Part shown: piece after piece, positions 12,250 through 24,786 of the stretch
Layout of the letters: every line of letters starts with the position of its first letter
How positions within the stretch are numbered: position 1 is the first letter of the stretch
Assembly: GCA_037447655.1 (NCBI GenBank)
Contig: JBBHKE010003341.1
Location: 1-64,000 of the forward strand
Reading direction: 5' to 3'
Length of the DNA: 64,000 bases
DNA from: Zygnema cylindricum
Taxonomy: Eukaryota > Streptophyta > Zygnematophyceae > Zygnematales > Zygnemataceae
Translations under genes and position numbers: made by a program
Notes under the pieces: generated by a model
What the model was told of the DNA's origin: nothing
Database searches by the model: none
What the model saw: the letters and a program-made list of their open reading frames with translations, nothing else

Positions 12250-12644
12250 ATAGCATCTCCACTCTCTATACTAAAGTCTAGCAATTTTTTCTTTAATTGC
12301 ATAATATTGGACAAATTAGTACGCTCATGTATAGTCCTTAATTTATCCCACATATCTTTAGGTTTTTCCAATTCCACTATCTGATAGCCTTAGGTTTTTC
12401 CAATTCCACTATGTGTAAAAGTTGACTGTCTTCTACTGCTAGAAAAATTAAAAATTAATGTCAATGCCTCTTCCTCCCTTTTATCATAACCTGTTACCGC
12501 TAGGGTTTTGGTAGGTTTAAAATATGTACCTGCTACAATACCCCATAAATCCTTGTATTTTAGAATTTGGGTCATCTTAGCTTTCTATAGTAAATAATTA
12601 CTACCATTAATTTTTTGGATGTTTTCCCTAAAGCTTTGATACCA
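12250..12644 (-). pseudogene. second copy of element G gag start
   Basis: Read on the minus strand after a tRNA-Met-type primer site (TGGTATCAAAGC, 12644 downwards), this gives gag N-terminal sequence including MTQILKYKDLWGIVAG and THSGIGKT followed by a stop, then MWDKLRTIHERTNLS. The frame is broken by a local ~33-bp tandem duplication. It is truncated at 12250. The same sequence, including the disabling duplication, is at 15806-16200. Confidence 0.85.
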
Positions 12645-12847
12645 TGCAGTTTCAGAAAAATTGGCCATAGGACCGTTTAATTACAAGACATGAAGCTAAG
12701 GAGAAACAACTCTCAATATGAGAAAGCAAGCTTTAATTATTGAAGAAGAAAGAAGATAGGTTACTCACACGACAACATAAGCACTTAGTGCAAAAATAGG
12801 GAAAAAATTGGAGAGAATCATTCACTTGATTGATTAATTAATGCATA
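12250..12847. repeat. 598-bp direct repeat, copy 1 (copy 2 at 15806-16403)
   Basis: I see no mismatch between 12250-12847 and 15806-16403 (offset 3556). The block spans the gag start, primer site and inner part of the LTR. Identity stops abruptly inside the LTR. Confidence 0.85.
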
Positions 12848-13159
12848 GCATTGATAAATTTTTATATGTGTAGTTGCCGTTAAAAACTATGCTACTTGCG
12901 TGTCACGTAAAGAAATAGAACATAACTTGTGACACGTAAACCAATCAAAGACCGCCAAGTACAAAATGTCGGCATGCTTTTTCGTCACGTACACTCAAAA
13001 TTTGCGGCTCCTTAAATTCCCGTACACTACAAGTCAAGGACCACGTTTTCACCAAAACTTGACGTCTACGTATATGTACCTTCACGTCTATCAACTGTAC
13101 ATGTACCAAATAGGATTCCGGTTGATTCAACCTTACATCACGTTGACTAATTTTGACTT
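12645..13159 (-). repeat. element G 3' LTR (515 bp)
   Basis: On the minus strand it ends ...AAACTGCA immediately before the primer-site-like TGGTATCAAAGC. It aligns over 515 bp with 16201-16715. The gag-proximal 203 bp (12645-12847) look identical between copies. The distal part (12848-13159) differs at roughly one base in eight by eye. The boundary at 13159 is where similarity stops. Confidence 0.8.
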
Positions 13160-13189
13160 GAGACATTTTTTTCTAACTATCAACTGTCC

Positions 13190-15690
13190 TCATTAATAGG
13201 ACCAACTCCTGTGAGCTGATTATAGAAAACTATTTTATCTCGAGGAACTGCGTTAACGCAAGTGATGTGCTGCTTGTTGAGGTGAACTAACAAACTCAAA
13301 CTTTAAAACTTTCTTTTCAACTTGTTCTCTCACAAATTGTGTTTGAATTTCTTTACGTTTTGTCCTTGCATGAAAAACTCGATTTTTCATTAAAGCAATG
13401 TTAATTTGATTATCTGTAAGAATCAAAGCCTCCTCCATAGTTTCAAACCCTATCTCAAGTAAAAAATGCAAAGCCAAATGGCTTCTTTTGCTGCTTGAGT
13501 AGCCCCCACGTATTCTGCCTCCGTGCTGGATAACTCCACAAAAGATTGACGTTTCGAACTCCAACTTATAGGTCCTCTTAAACACGTGAAAATCTAACCG
13601 GTAGTGCCCCTCCTTTTGTCAAGGTCGGCTCCCCAATCCACGTCAACATAGTCAGAAAAATCAAAGTCTCTGATGTTCTTGAAGAAATTGAAACCGTAAT
13701 TTACAGTCTTTATTACATAACCTAAAATGTGTTTCACAGTATACCAGTGCTCTAAACTTGGGTTTTTTCATGAATTGACTAACAAAGCCTATATGTAGCT
13801 AAATCAGGGCGTGTGCCAACTATTATGTACATCAAGTTACCAACTACCTCTTTGTAAGGGACTTAATATTTCTTTTACATATCTCTATTGATTCATGGAA
13901 ATTGTGTATGCATCATTGTTGATTTCTATACCAAAAAGGTAACATAACTCTCTAAGGTCAATCATCTCAAATTTGTTGTTCAAAAACAGTTTGTTCTTTT
14001 CAATCTCGGTTGACAGATAACTAAACGCACTCATGTCATCGACATAAACTAAGACAATCACTAAGTTTTTGTCTTCTCCAATACTATAAACTGCTCTGAC
14101 TGTTTGACATCTCTCAAAGCCCTCTTTTCTCATTTCGGTGTCAAGTTTGATGTTCCAACACCTAGGACTTTGTTGTATACCGTATATAGATTTGTGTAGT
14201 TTACACACCATGTGTTCTTTTACTGGTTTCATCATGCCCTCTGGTTGTTTCATGTAGACTTCTTCCTCTAAATCCCCATTTAGGAATGCAGTTTTGATAT
14301 CTAGTTGATTCATCAGCATACCCTCTACTGCCCCTAATGCTATTAAACTTTTGAGACTATTAAACTTCATTACTGGAAAGAAAGTCTTAGTGCCATCAAC
14401 CCCCTCTTCTTGGGAATACCCTTTAGCTACCAACATCGTTTTACATCTTTCCACTGACCCATCTGACTTCCTCTTAATCTTAAAGACCCATTTGCACCCC
14501 ACAATGTTCTTCTCTATTGGGCGTTCTACTAAGGTCAAAGATTTGTTTTTGATCAGTGATTCATATTCTAATTTTATTGCATCTTTCCATTTCTGAGAAT
14601 TAGAACTCTCGAAAGCTTCTCGAAAGGTTTGCGGTTCCCTCTCTGTCGCTATTAAATAATAAGCTAAACCCACATCTCTCGTTTCTTCAATGAGCCGTTT
14701 TGGTTTAGCACGTATCTGATAAGAGATTCTTTGAGGAGTTACCTTCAATCTCAATTATTGAACCGGATTTGGAGAGGTTATGATTTGCAAAGGTTGTGGT
14801 GTCGGTCACTTCTCCACTGGTAAAGATTGAAAGGTTGATGTTCCTCTGGGAATGACGAAAGTTTTAACAGGAATTGAAATTGGCGTGGATGACGAAGGCT
14901 CCACTTCATGTTATTTGCTTGGAGTACTTGGTGTTTGTGGTGACCCACTTTCCAATTCTTCTTGATTGTTAAAGGGAACAGTGACAGTTTCAGGTTTTTC
15001 ATACCAAGGATCAAAATCATCTTTCACATCTAAACTACTTTCATTCCCTTCATCTATAGTCACATCTCAGCTAACACTAAATTTTTGTGTAACTGGGTCA
15101 TAAATTCTATATGCTTTTCTATTTATATCATAACCTACAAAGACATCAGTCTAACTCTTCTTGTCAAATTTATTTCTATTCTGTATAAGGATGTGAACAA
15201 AGGTTTTTCTTCCAAAAACTTTAAAATGTTTGACATTTGGCTTAATGCCTGACTAAGCTTCTTCAAGTGTAATATCTTTCAAATAATTACTAGGAGAACG
15301 GTTTTTCAAATAACCTGCAGTACGTATAGCTTTAGCCCATAGGTTTTGATTTAGTTTTGCACTATGTACTAAACAATGTGCAATTTCAACCAAAGTTTTA
15401 TCATGTCTTTATGATATTCCGTTTTGTTGCCGACTATAAGCTACTATAAACTATTGTTGTTTCCCCCAAGTCTTGCACTTTTCTTCAAAATTATTGGGTA
15501 TATTCCTATACATATAGTATAAACATTTAGTGACTCATTATGTTTTCCTGAGTGTTTGCCTTTGACATAAAGAGCTGAATTTGACTATTTTTCCTATTTT
15601 ATTTTAATTCAAATTATTCTTGACTGGAATGTTGACATACTACATCAAAGATATAGTAGGTTGAAATTTCAAAGCCATGATCATCACAGC
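13190..15690 (-). pseudogene. copia pol of element G (integrase, RT, RNase H)
   Basis: From 15690 downwards the minus strand carries integrase C-terminal sequence (FVGYDINRKAYRIYDP near 15110-15160). An uninterrupted 289-codon reverse transcriptase segment follows (14754-13885) with KWVFKIKRKSDGS, LDIKTAFLNGDLEEEVYM and an intact YVDD. RNase H sequence follows to 13253 (SSKR, ALILTDNQ, FVREQVEKKVL). Stops and frameshifts separate these blocks, and the integrase core near 15200-15600 is badly eroded. RT is the best preserved part of any minus strand element in the window. Confidence 0.88.
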
Positions 15691-15693
15691 ATA

Positions 15694-16185
15694 CTATAAT
15701 GGGAATGATCTTAACATTGTGAGGATCAAATCATCATTATTCATTTTTTTGCAAACTGCGGCCAATTGAACCTTAAGCTCTTTCAATCTATTAATATAAG
15801 TTTCTATAGCATCTCCACTCTCTATACTAAAGTCTAGCAATTTTTTCTTTAATTGCATAATATTGGACAAATTAGTACGCTCATGTATAGTCCTTAATTT
15901 ATCCCACATATCTTTAGGTTTTTCCAATTCCACTATCTGATAGCCTTAGGTTTTTCCAATTCCACTATGTGTAAAAGTTGACTGTCTTCTACTGCTAGAA
16001 AAATTAAAAATTAATGTCAATGCCTCTTCCTCCCTTTTATCATAACCTGTTACCGCTAGGGTTTTGGTAGGTTTAAAATATGTACCTGCTACAATACCCC
16101 ATAAATCCTTGTATTTTAGAATTTGGGTCATCTTAGCTTTCTATAGTAAATAATTACTACCATTAATTTTTTGGATGTTTTCCCT
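15694..16185 (-). pseudogene. copia gag of element G
   Basis: Begins just after the primer site and reads NGSNYLL, stop (W expected), KAKMTQILKYKDLWGIVAG. It then passes a stop created by a ~33-bp tandem duplication and continues ELEKPKDMWDKLRTIHERTN, FSIESGDAIETYINRLKEL and DDLILTMLRSFP, the UBN2 gag domain. No zinc knuckle is evident in frame. The gag is disabled but recognisable throughout. Confidence 0.85.
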
Positions 16186-16200
16186 AAAGCTTTGATACCA
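16186..16200 (-). promoter_or_regulatory. primer binding site of element G
   Basis: Minus strand TGGTATCAAAGCTTT lies directly inside the LTR end (...TGCA). Copia elements commonly use TGGTATCAGAGC, complementary to initiator tRNA-Met; one base differs here. The same site recurs at 12630-12644. Confidence 0.75.
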
Positions 16201-16715
16201 TGCAGTTTCAGAAAAATTGGCCATAGGACCGTTTAATTACAAGACATGAAGCTAAGGAGAAACAACTCTCAATATGAGAAAGCAAGCTTTAATTATTGAA
16301 GAAGAAAGAAGATAGGTTACTCACACGACAACATAAGCACTTAGTGCAAAAATAGGGAAAAAATTGGAGAGAATCATTCACTTGATTGATTAATTAATGC
16401 ATACCATTGATACATTTTTATATGCATAAGTGTCGTGTAGAACTATGCTACTTGCGTGTCACATAAAGAAATAGAATCAAATTTGTGACACACGTAGACC
16501 AATCAAAGACCGCCAAGTACAAAATGTCCGCGTGCTTTTTCGTCACGTACACTCAAAATTTGCGGCTACTTGAATTCTCGTACTCTAGAAGTCAAGGACC
16601 AAATTTTCACCAAAACTTGACGTCTATTTATATGTACCTTCGCGCCTATGAACATACATATACCAAATAGGACTGTGGTCTATTCAATCTCACGTCACGT
16701 TGACTAATTTTGACT
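16201..16715 (-). repeat. element G 5' LTR (515 bp)
   Basis: Partner of 12645-13159, same length. The gag-proximal part is identical and the distal part diverged. No target duplication could be confirmed because the far side of the element array is truncated. Confidence 0.8.
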
Positions 16716-17910
16716 TTCTGGTGCTTAACTAAAAATGGACTCATAATTTTAACACCCCCTAATATGAAAATTAGAATGGTAAGTTTAAACTCACCGGAAA
16801 AATTATCTCAAATCGATATTGTTCGTGGGAAAAACCAGCGAAAAAATGAACAAAATGATGAAAATATGGTAGAAAATCCTGTTTTGTTTCACCATGCGGG
16901 AGAAAAACATCCACAAGAAGTTAAAACTTTTAACGAGGAAAGGAAAGAGAGGAATTCCGAAAATTAGGATTCTCATTGGAAATTTCTAATAGGGTTGGGA
17001 TTCCTTAGAAGGAAAAATCTAGAGATCAGGATAAGCAACTGTCGTTGCTTTCAATTTTCTCTAACAAGTAAATTTAAATTTTGTAAAAGTTCGTTATTCA
17101 ATAAAAGTTCATTTTTTTCACTTATTTTTTTCCAAAATGTAGAAATTGTTAGAGAGATGATTGTGTTTTGTTTCTCATTGTTCATAGTTTCAATAAAAAA
17201 GGCGTGTGGAAATGTTGTATAAATTGTTTAACTTTCATTCTTTTATATATTTTTTGTTTTTTGTGTGTAAATGTTTGCTGGTGTATTTCCATGTCAATAA
17301 TGGGTTACTTATCAAAATAAAAGTTACCGTGTCAGGATAAAAAACTAACTCTGAGTCAAATAATGTTGAAGTACATTTTAGTTTAGGGAGAAAAAATGAT
17401 TTTAGTGGCAAAAAAAACCATTACACAGATATCAATACTCGGTTAAGTACACTACACGTGCGACAAACGACTTGCTACAAGTAATAAAAATAACAAATGG
17501 CTGCTCGACACTCAACGAGCCAATGACAAACACACTCAACGAGCCAATGACAAACACAGTAAGAATAGAGCAACTTTATGACAGTGGCTGCAAAAAACTA
17601 ACGCCATCGCTCGAAGACAAAAGAATGTATGTCCGTCAATCGCAAAGCCAATCGAAAACATGCAAATAATCGTAACCTTTCTGCGGCAACTATAAAGAAA
17701 AAAAAAGAAAAAAAAAATGAATGTTTGACAGAAAATTAAGCAGTTCACGCAGCCAATCACAAATGTAGTGTTAGAACATTGTGAAACGGCGTCTCAATTC
17801 TATTGAGCACCATAATATTATTTGTTCAATAAACGAATGTTTTGTTTGGCATGGTATGTTAACTTAATTACAGTTTGGTTTGGTTTTGCGTACATAGTTC
17901 TTTTTATTTA
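16716..17910. other. no gene recognised
   Basis: The open frame 16710-16967 contains LNSPEKLSQIDIVRGKNQR and VENPVLFHHAGEKHPQE, which looks protein-like but matches no family I know; it has no clear start. A tandem pair of about 24 bp (cactcaacgagccaatgaca...) lies near 17508-17556. The rest is AT-rich. Confidence 0.3.
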
Positions 17911-19020
17911 GGGAATTGAGCATGACAGTGACTGTTTTGGTTGCGCACAGTCAGTTACGTCATTTTGTCAAAAAATGTACGTTTGAAGTACATATCGGTA
18001 CAAATAAAGTGTCGTTGAGTATAAATTTGACGGTTAATCGGTTGAACATCTTTGACTTTCATAACATTGTTTCAACCGCTTAAAATTTTGCCGCGCTTGC
18101 GAATGTTGACCATCATAATAAAATTAGCAATTCACATGGTCGGCGAGGGTTTACGATACCAAAACTGTGCCGACCACATGTAAAAAAAATGGTTGAAGAC
18201 AATCACTTTTTGACGTTACCTGAGCTCCACAGTGTGAGCACTTAACCGCAAAATTGAAATTTAATCATCTAAGCGTTACATTGAACTTAGACTCAAAATG
18301 AAACGAAACGTCTTTAAATTGAACTACAATAAGTTTTGTACGAAAATATTAATACGCACGGAACGAAATTAAACTTTGTGACTATTATAAAATGAACCGG
18401 CGTAAAAATAATGTGCGTCGTCACGCGCGACGAAATCAAGCCACACTATTTACGAATCAACAATGTTTAAATCCTAGAAGTCTTGTACGAAAATATTAGA
18501 ACGCACGAAACGAATAAACTTTGTAGACTATAATAAAAGGAACGGGCGTAAAAATATAAATTGAAATTAAATGAAAAAATGCGCGTCGTCACAGGCGACG
18601 AAATCGAGCCACACTATTTACGTTTCTTTTCATTTTGCGTCTAAGTTCAATGTAACGCTTAGACGATTAAATTTCAATTTTGCGGCTAAGTGCTCACACC
18701 GTGGAGCTCAGGTAACGACCAAAAGTGACAATTTGCAACCATTTTATTTACATGTGGTCGCCGCAGTTTTGGTACCGTAAACCCTCGCCGGCCGTGTGAA
18801 TTGCTAATTTTATTATAACGGTCAACATTCGCAAGCGTGGCAAAATTTTAAGTGGTTGAATCAATGTTATGAAAGTCAAAGATGTTTAACCGATTGACCG
18901 TCAAATTTATACTCTACGGTACTTTATTTGTACCGATATGTACTTCAAACGTACATTTTTTGACAAAATGACGTTAGTGACTGTGCGCAACCAAAACAAT
19001 CACTGTCATGATCAATTTCC
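17911..19020. mobile_element. foldback element with ~400-bp inverted arms
   Basis: The left arm 17911-18309 and the right arm 18619-19020 are inverted copies over their full length. Matching blocks include catgacagtgactgttttgg, acatatcggtacaaataaag, cggcgagggtttac and attgaacttagac. Outer ends read GGGAATTGAGCATGACAG and its complement. The 310-bp centre holds an imperfect ~150-bp tandem pair (from about 18334 and 18483), each ending gccacactatttacg. There is no open frame for a transposase, so it is non-autonomous. Class (Mutator-like or other) is unknown and I could not settle a target duplication. Confidence 0.85.
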
Positions 19021-19114
19021 TATATTTATACGTCAGTTTTGATGTTTCGCTTAGTACCGCGTACTTTATGTAGTTTCGTAGGTACTGCTGTTTGATTTGT
19101 TCGTCAGCGTACTT

Positions 19115-20330
19115 TGTTGTTTTTGAAGATTTAGTTTCGTGTGTACATGAAATTTGGTGCGCACGCGACGTTGCGTTCGTATATCATTACCTGATATACT
19201 GTGGAGGTTTGAAAAGATTTGTGAATCGGGGAATTTAATGTACGCGTAAAATCAATAGGCTAATTGAGTTGCGCGAAATACGCTGGGAAATGGACGGCGG
19301 ATCTCGAAGCAATCTGATGTGAGATTCTCGAAATGTTTAAGCATGTACGCCGACAGTACGGAGCGTTGTATTTGAATAGTTGTACTTTATTTGCGACAGG
19401 TGGAATTTATCGCAAATGACGTGTACTTTATATTTGACAAGCAGATTTTATTGCAAATGACGTGGTTACAGTTCGTTTGATTTGGATGACATGATTTCGT
19501 TTCGTCAAGTGGATTTTGAGACCACGTAGCGAGAAATCTAGGGTGTCGAGCAAGAGCTACAGACAACGGATATAGGCCGCCATTATTTTTTAGTGGGGAC
19601 GCGAAATCGTGTCATTCACAAGATATAAATTTTGGACGTCCCGGATTCTTTGACAAATATTGAGGAGTTTTGTTGAGTGACACAGCATGACTCAACATGA
19701 CTCACCATAGGATTTTATGAGATTGTGTGTACTTGTAAATATTTGAAACAACATTGGTTTGTCTTATCTGTATTAATAAATTAGAGTTGATTATGACGTT
19801 TATATTTAAGTGATCATTTAAGGTTTGGACACTTTAAACTACGTGTGTTTTTGTGTCGTACTTGTAGACAAGTTTACGCTTACAATTGCTAGACTTTCAA
19901 TTGTACACTTAAGATTTGTTTATTATTAGTAATGGGCTATAATGGTTAAATAGGACTTAATGACTATTTCGTAATTTACGTTGGTTATTTTGACACTTAG
20001 CGATTCGTTAACAGCTCACAAGTGTGAATATATAGGAATGAGCTTTGCAAGGAATTAATCATCAATGCTTGTTAAGAAAATTTGGGACCAAAGATGTAGT
20101 AATTTAGGGTTGCCGATTAGGTCATGCATTTATATGATACATTTATTATCTGATTATACGTATATTTATATGTGATGCATTCTCTTATTATTATTGACAT
20201 ATGTTATTTATATACATGTTTGTCATGCATTATTTATTTATGCATCTGTCCTAAGTTTTTTGTGATTTTCATGTTACCTCAGTTGTTGTTTAATGCATCT
20301 GTGTATGCATTTTGTTGCGCCTGTGTAGGC
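19115..20330 (+). mobile_element. family C LTR, 3' truncated
   Basis: Starts TGTTGTTTTTGAAGATTTAG and follows the complement of 27216-25893 almost to its end, including cacgcgacgtt, the AT-rich gtatatttatatgtgatgca region and the gtatgcat repeats. It stops about 140 bp short of the LTR end, where it abuts a fragment of element B gag. Same orientation as the solo LTR at 47558. Confidence 0.7.
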
Positions 20331-20332
20331 AT

Positions 20333-20399
20333 TTGTTGTTCTACGACCATTGGTGCAGGTGGAGGAAGAGGAACAACAGTAGTAGTAGAAGTAGACATG
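20333..20399 (-). pseudogene. element B gag start, second copy
   Basis: Minus strand ATG at 20399 followed by Ser/Thr codons, VVPLPPPAPMVVEQQ, matching the start of element B gag at 25568 (MSNSTTVVPPPALVVVEQQ). Cut after about 22 codons by the family C LTR. It lies downstream of a complete-looking LTR, giving the order pol-LTR-gag. Confidence 0.75.
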
Positions 20400-20403
20400 A
20401 TAC

Positions 20404-21425
20404 ACTCTCAAAAGCTATCAAGAATCCTATCAAACAGTTGTTTTCAAGTGCTCACCTAATCTTATACAAACATCCAAATCTCACAAAACTCTATCAGAAT
20501 AAAGATTAACTTACACACTGACAACTCCAAAAGTTTCAACACAATTAACTTGACAACACTCAATATATAATACTCAGACGTTTCCCAATTTTTTTTTGCA
20601 GTTTTACTACTTGGAATTATGGATACATAAAATGCTCTTAGTCCTAAGTCTTATACTCTCAGTGTTGTACCATCAACACAAGTGTACCTCAGTGGTACGT
20701 CAAAAATCAACCCACCTACAAAGATCTACATGTTCCTAATCCTACCAACCCAATCTATTATCGTACAGTCAATATTACTCAGAATCTATATTAAGTGATT
20801 ATACAAATACTTGTCGGTTAAGTCCTTTGTGATATTCTTATGAATCTCGTCCGTTGACTTGATTCATGTCAATTGCAGCTGCGTTGTCTCATACCAAATC
20901 ATATTTAAATCATCCGCAGCTTTAGTGTACCATACCAATTCATATCTAAGATAACTGTAGTTGCGTTGTCTGCACGGATCATATTGAAAGTAACCGCAAC
21001 TGCGCTTTTTTGTCTGCGTCGCAACTTCGATGTTGCGCTGCTTTGTCTAAATAGCAAATGCGCTGCTGCGTTGCTCTGTCAGCATAGCAGCTACTCTGTT
21101 TTCGTCTGTGTCACAGTTGTGTTGTTTTGTACTTCACTCAAGTGATGACGCATGTCTTTGTGAAACTTACTCTACAAGTTACTACCTGCTGCAGTCACAC
21201 TAATTTACTGAGACTTAAAGTTTTCCAAAATCAACACTCCATTAAAGCTTTAGACTCATTGTATCAACGCAGCTGCGATGTCAAAGGCGTGCAACTGCGA
21301 TGTCACACTTAGCGCAGCATGGCAACATAGCAGCTCAACATGGCAACATAACAGCGCAGAAAATCAACTAGTCATCTAGTCCCATTACATCGTGATTGTG
21401 GATAAGCGCAGCATGGGGGTATCGT
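20404..21425 (-). repeat. element B 3' LTR plus leader
   Basis: Aligns with the interrupted copy at 25573-25892 and 27217-27722. Shared blocks are gatacactctca, ttcaagtgctcacc, catccaaatctcacaaaac, caacccacctac and the GCTGCG-rich section at 20.87-21.1 kb. The GCTGCG words recur to 21.42 kb. The copy here has no insertion at about 20718-20724, so it provides the empty site for the solo LTR at 25893. Exact TG/CA ends are not resolved. Confidence 0.75.
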
Positions 21426-21440
21426 AGTGGAGTTTTTCAT

Positions 21441-24400
21441 CTATTCACCTAATCCTACTGCATCCCAACAATAGTTCAACTTGGGAGCAAGAAGAGCTTT
21501 AGTAAACAAATCAGCAACCATTCTTGCGTCTGGCAGATAGCATAATTTAATCACCCTAGAGAACGTTTTTTCTCTTACAAAGTGTAATCGTACATCCATG
21601 TGCTTACTCTTGAATTGGTGACTTGGGTGAGAGGCAATGGCAATGGCAGCCTGGTTATCACTCCAGATCACCTGTGGCCCAACCTGCATGTATCTAAGTT
21701 CTTGCAACATGGATTTTACCCATAAAAGTTCTATGAGGGCCGAGCTTGCTGCCATATATGCTGAATCCATTCTCGACTGTGCTGTAACCTTTTGAAGTTT
21801 GCTACTCCAACAGCACGATCAGTTCCCAATCTGCAAAAGGAATCCCGTGGTGGATTTTCGGCTTGACATGTCGCCATAGCTTGCATCACTCCACGTTTGC
21901 AGCTTCACTTCTCCTCTGCCTAGTGTAAGTTTGAGGTCTTTTGTTCCTGCCAAACATCTTAAGACTCTCCTTGCTGCATCGAAATCAGATTTTCTCGGAT
22001 TCTCTAGACTTTTGCTTAGTACCCTGACTGCTGCAGCAATGTCAGGACGGGTACAATTTATGAAATATATTAAACTTCCCACTCTCTCGCTGTATGGTAT
22101 TTGTGTCATAGAATCATTTTCCCCTGACTCTAAATCCTTGCTAACAATCACACCTAGTTGTGTCTCTTATCCCTCTAACTTCTACCGAAATTCCATTGGA
22201 GTTAGACATTTTTTTGCCCCCCGCATTCCATACTCATCTAACATTTTTCTTATAGCCTCTTTTTGGGTCAAATTTATTACTTTCTTTTTTGTGACCCTCT
22301 CTCCCTTATACCCAAAATATGTTTTGCCCCACCAAGGTCTTTCGAATCGTGAGTTTAGAGCAGTTTTGATTTTGTTAATTTTAGCCATTGATTTGCTAAT
22401 TAATAGTAAAAAACCTACATACACCACTATATACACTATCCCATTTTCACCCTTTAGAACGTAAAAAGAGTGATCAATACTTATCTTCTGAAATCTTAGG
22501 CTTGTCAAAAATTCATCAAGCTTCAGATTCTATTGCATAGGGGCCTATTTTAGGCCATACAATGATTTTAGCAACTTGCATACTAAGTGTTATTTCTTGG
22601 TTCTACATACTTTTCAGGCTGCTATATGTAAATAGTCTCTTCTAGTTCTCCATGCAAAAATGATGCTTTTACATCCATTTGATGTATTTCCATATCCTCC
22701 ATAGCAGCTAAGGACATCAAAATCCTAAGTGTCGGAAATCTTACAACCGAAGAGAATGTTTCTTCAAAGTCGATTCCTACCTTGCGGTCATTACCATTTG
22801 CCACAAGTCTTGCCTTATATCGTTCAATGGTGGTATCGAGATTTAACTTCACATTGAATACCCATTTGCTGCCGACCGCTTTTCGGTCCGGAGGAAGGTC
22901 CACAAGCTCCCATGTTTGAGCCTCCATGATAAACTTCATTTCGTTGTTTGCTCCTTCAATCCAGTGATTCCGTTGAGGTGATGAGAAGCCCTCTTGGATG
23001 GTCAAGGGCTCCCTTAAGGATGCCGAGTAGGCAAAGGGAGAGCTTGTTTGCAGGCGGCTGCTAGATCTTTTCCCCCCGAAAATTTTGAGGCTAAGAATGT
23101 TGAGTGCCCCGCATTGTGTTGATTACGCTGATTGGGCTGGTTGCGATCCTGGTGTATTGATCGCTGTTGGTCCGGTTTGACCTGAACTTGTTGAGGAATT
23201 TAGAGAGAGACTGACATCGGAGTCACCATTGTAGAATGTTGTACCTGCGGGACAATTTCTTGCATACAATCTCAAATGACATACTCTAGTACTTTTTGCT
23301 GCTTTTGCTGCTCAGTCATTCGAAATAAATATATTGAGTCTAGTTTATCTTTTTCAATGATATTCCTTGCTACAACTATTTTTTGCCTCTCAAACACAAA
23401 GACCGTGTAAACTATTGAGTGATTATCATATCCTAACAAAATACTCGGTAATCCCTTCGGTTCCATTTTCCATCTGTTCGTAGACGTATCCAAGATAAAG
23501 CATTGACTACCAAAGACTTTGAAATGGCTAACATTTGGTTTGCTACCTGTCCAGATCTCGTAAAGAGTAGTGTCTACCGATCTGGATCCTATCCTATTCT
23601 TAATATAAACTGCACAATTTAGAGCTTCAGCCTAGAATTTCGGATCCACATTTTTATCTGCAAGCATCAACCTAGAGCTATATGTGAGAGTTCTATTTAA
23701 TATCTCTGACACCTCATTTTGTTATGGGGAATATAGAATTGTCAGTAGATGACTTATACTTTCCTCGAGTAAAAAGGTTTCAAATTATTTTGAGGTATAA
23801 TCACCACCATTGTCTGATCTGAGCTGCAAAATAGGTAAATCATGAAGTTTTTCAACATATGCTTTATAATGTTTCAAGTGACCAAACACTTCACTCTTCT
23901 CCTTCATGAAGTTTGCTGTTGTAAACCGGGAGAAATCACCTGTGAAGGTGACCATATACTTCATTCCCTCGGCATATAGAGCCTTTGCAGGACCAAAAAC
24001 ATCCGAATGAATTTGTTGTAAAAGTTTTGTGGACCGATGCTCAGACTCTTTAGGAAATGGTAGTTTGTGGATTTTGCCCAAAGTGCAGCCATCATATGTT
24101 TTGACTGGCTGATCTATGATTGATACACCCTCTATTTTTCCAGCAAGGACCATTTTTCTTAGACTATTATAGTGTACATGGCCTAATCTTTTATGCCACA
24201 ACTCATCTAAATCAAAAACACCAGAGTGAAGAACATCATTCTCCTTAGTATTAACCATATCCATTTGGCACATCTTAATTATCTCTAGAACTTGTAACTG
24301 CGACTTTGCCATTTTTGCTAACAACCTGCCTATAATTTTTCAAATTATCCTCAAAGCCCTTACTCTCTACCAATGACGTAGAAAACAGATTTTTCTTAAA

Positions 24401-24712
24401 TTAAGGTAATAACAAGACATTGTGAAGATTTCTTTCAGTTGCTTTATCCTCCCCATCCACTAGCAAAGACACATCACCCACAGCACGAGTTTAAACACTC
24501 ATTCCTCAAGCTTAATAAATATTTTTCTTTGGCGTTGTTTTCAAAATTTTGAAGATGGGTTTTTTCCAGCACATGTGGGCTGACGCTCCCGTATCCATTA
24601 TCCATCTAAGGTCCTTTACACCTTCCATTGCTGCCGCCATAGCAAATAGATCTGTTACATCCTCAAAAAATGTTAGAGTCTCATCCTTGAGTGATGAAGA
24701 CGCCAAAAACAA
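21441..24712 (-). pseudogene. copia pol of element B
   Basis: Order on the minus strand is protease (IMDTGASAHMC, about 24630), pre-integrase (LWHKRLGHVHYNSL), integrase core (IHSDVFGPAK, LRSDNGGDYTS; 24324-23785), integrase C-terminal (GLPSILLGYD; 23493-23272), RT first part (WELVDLPPDRKAVGSKW, MDVKASFLHGELEE; 23005-22622), RT second part (22508-22182) and RNase H (RMDSAYMAASSALIELLW, ...LFTKALLAPKL; 21770-21441). The RT active site reads YVGF instead of YVDD. Stops or frameshifts separate all blocks, so the element is dead. Confidence 0.9.
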
Positions 24713-24786
24713 TGCATTTCCACGAGGTGTAGGCGCGGTGAAGTTTTTGTAAAACTGACTTTGTTACCATCCTAGCCTGTATAAAC

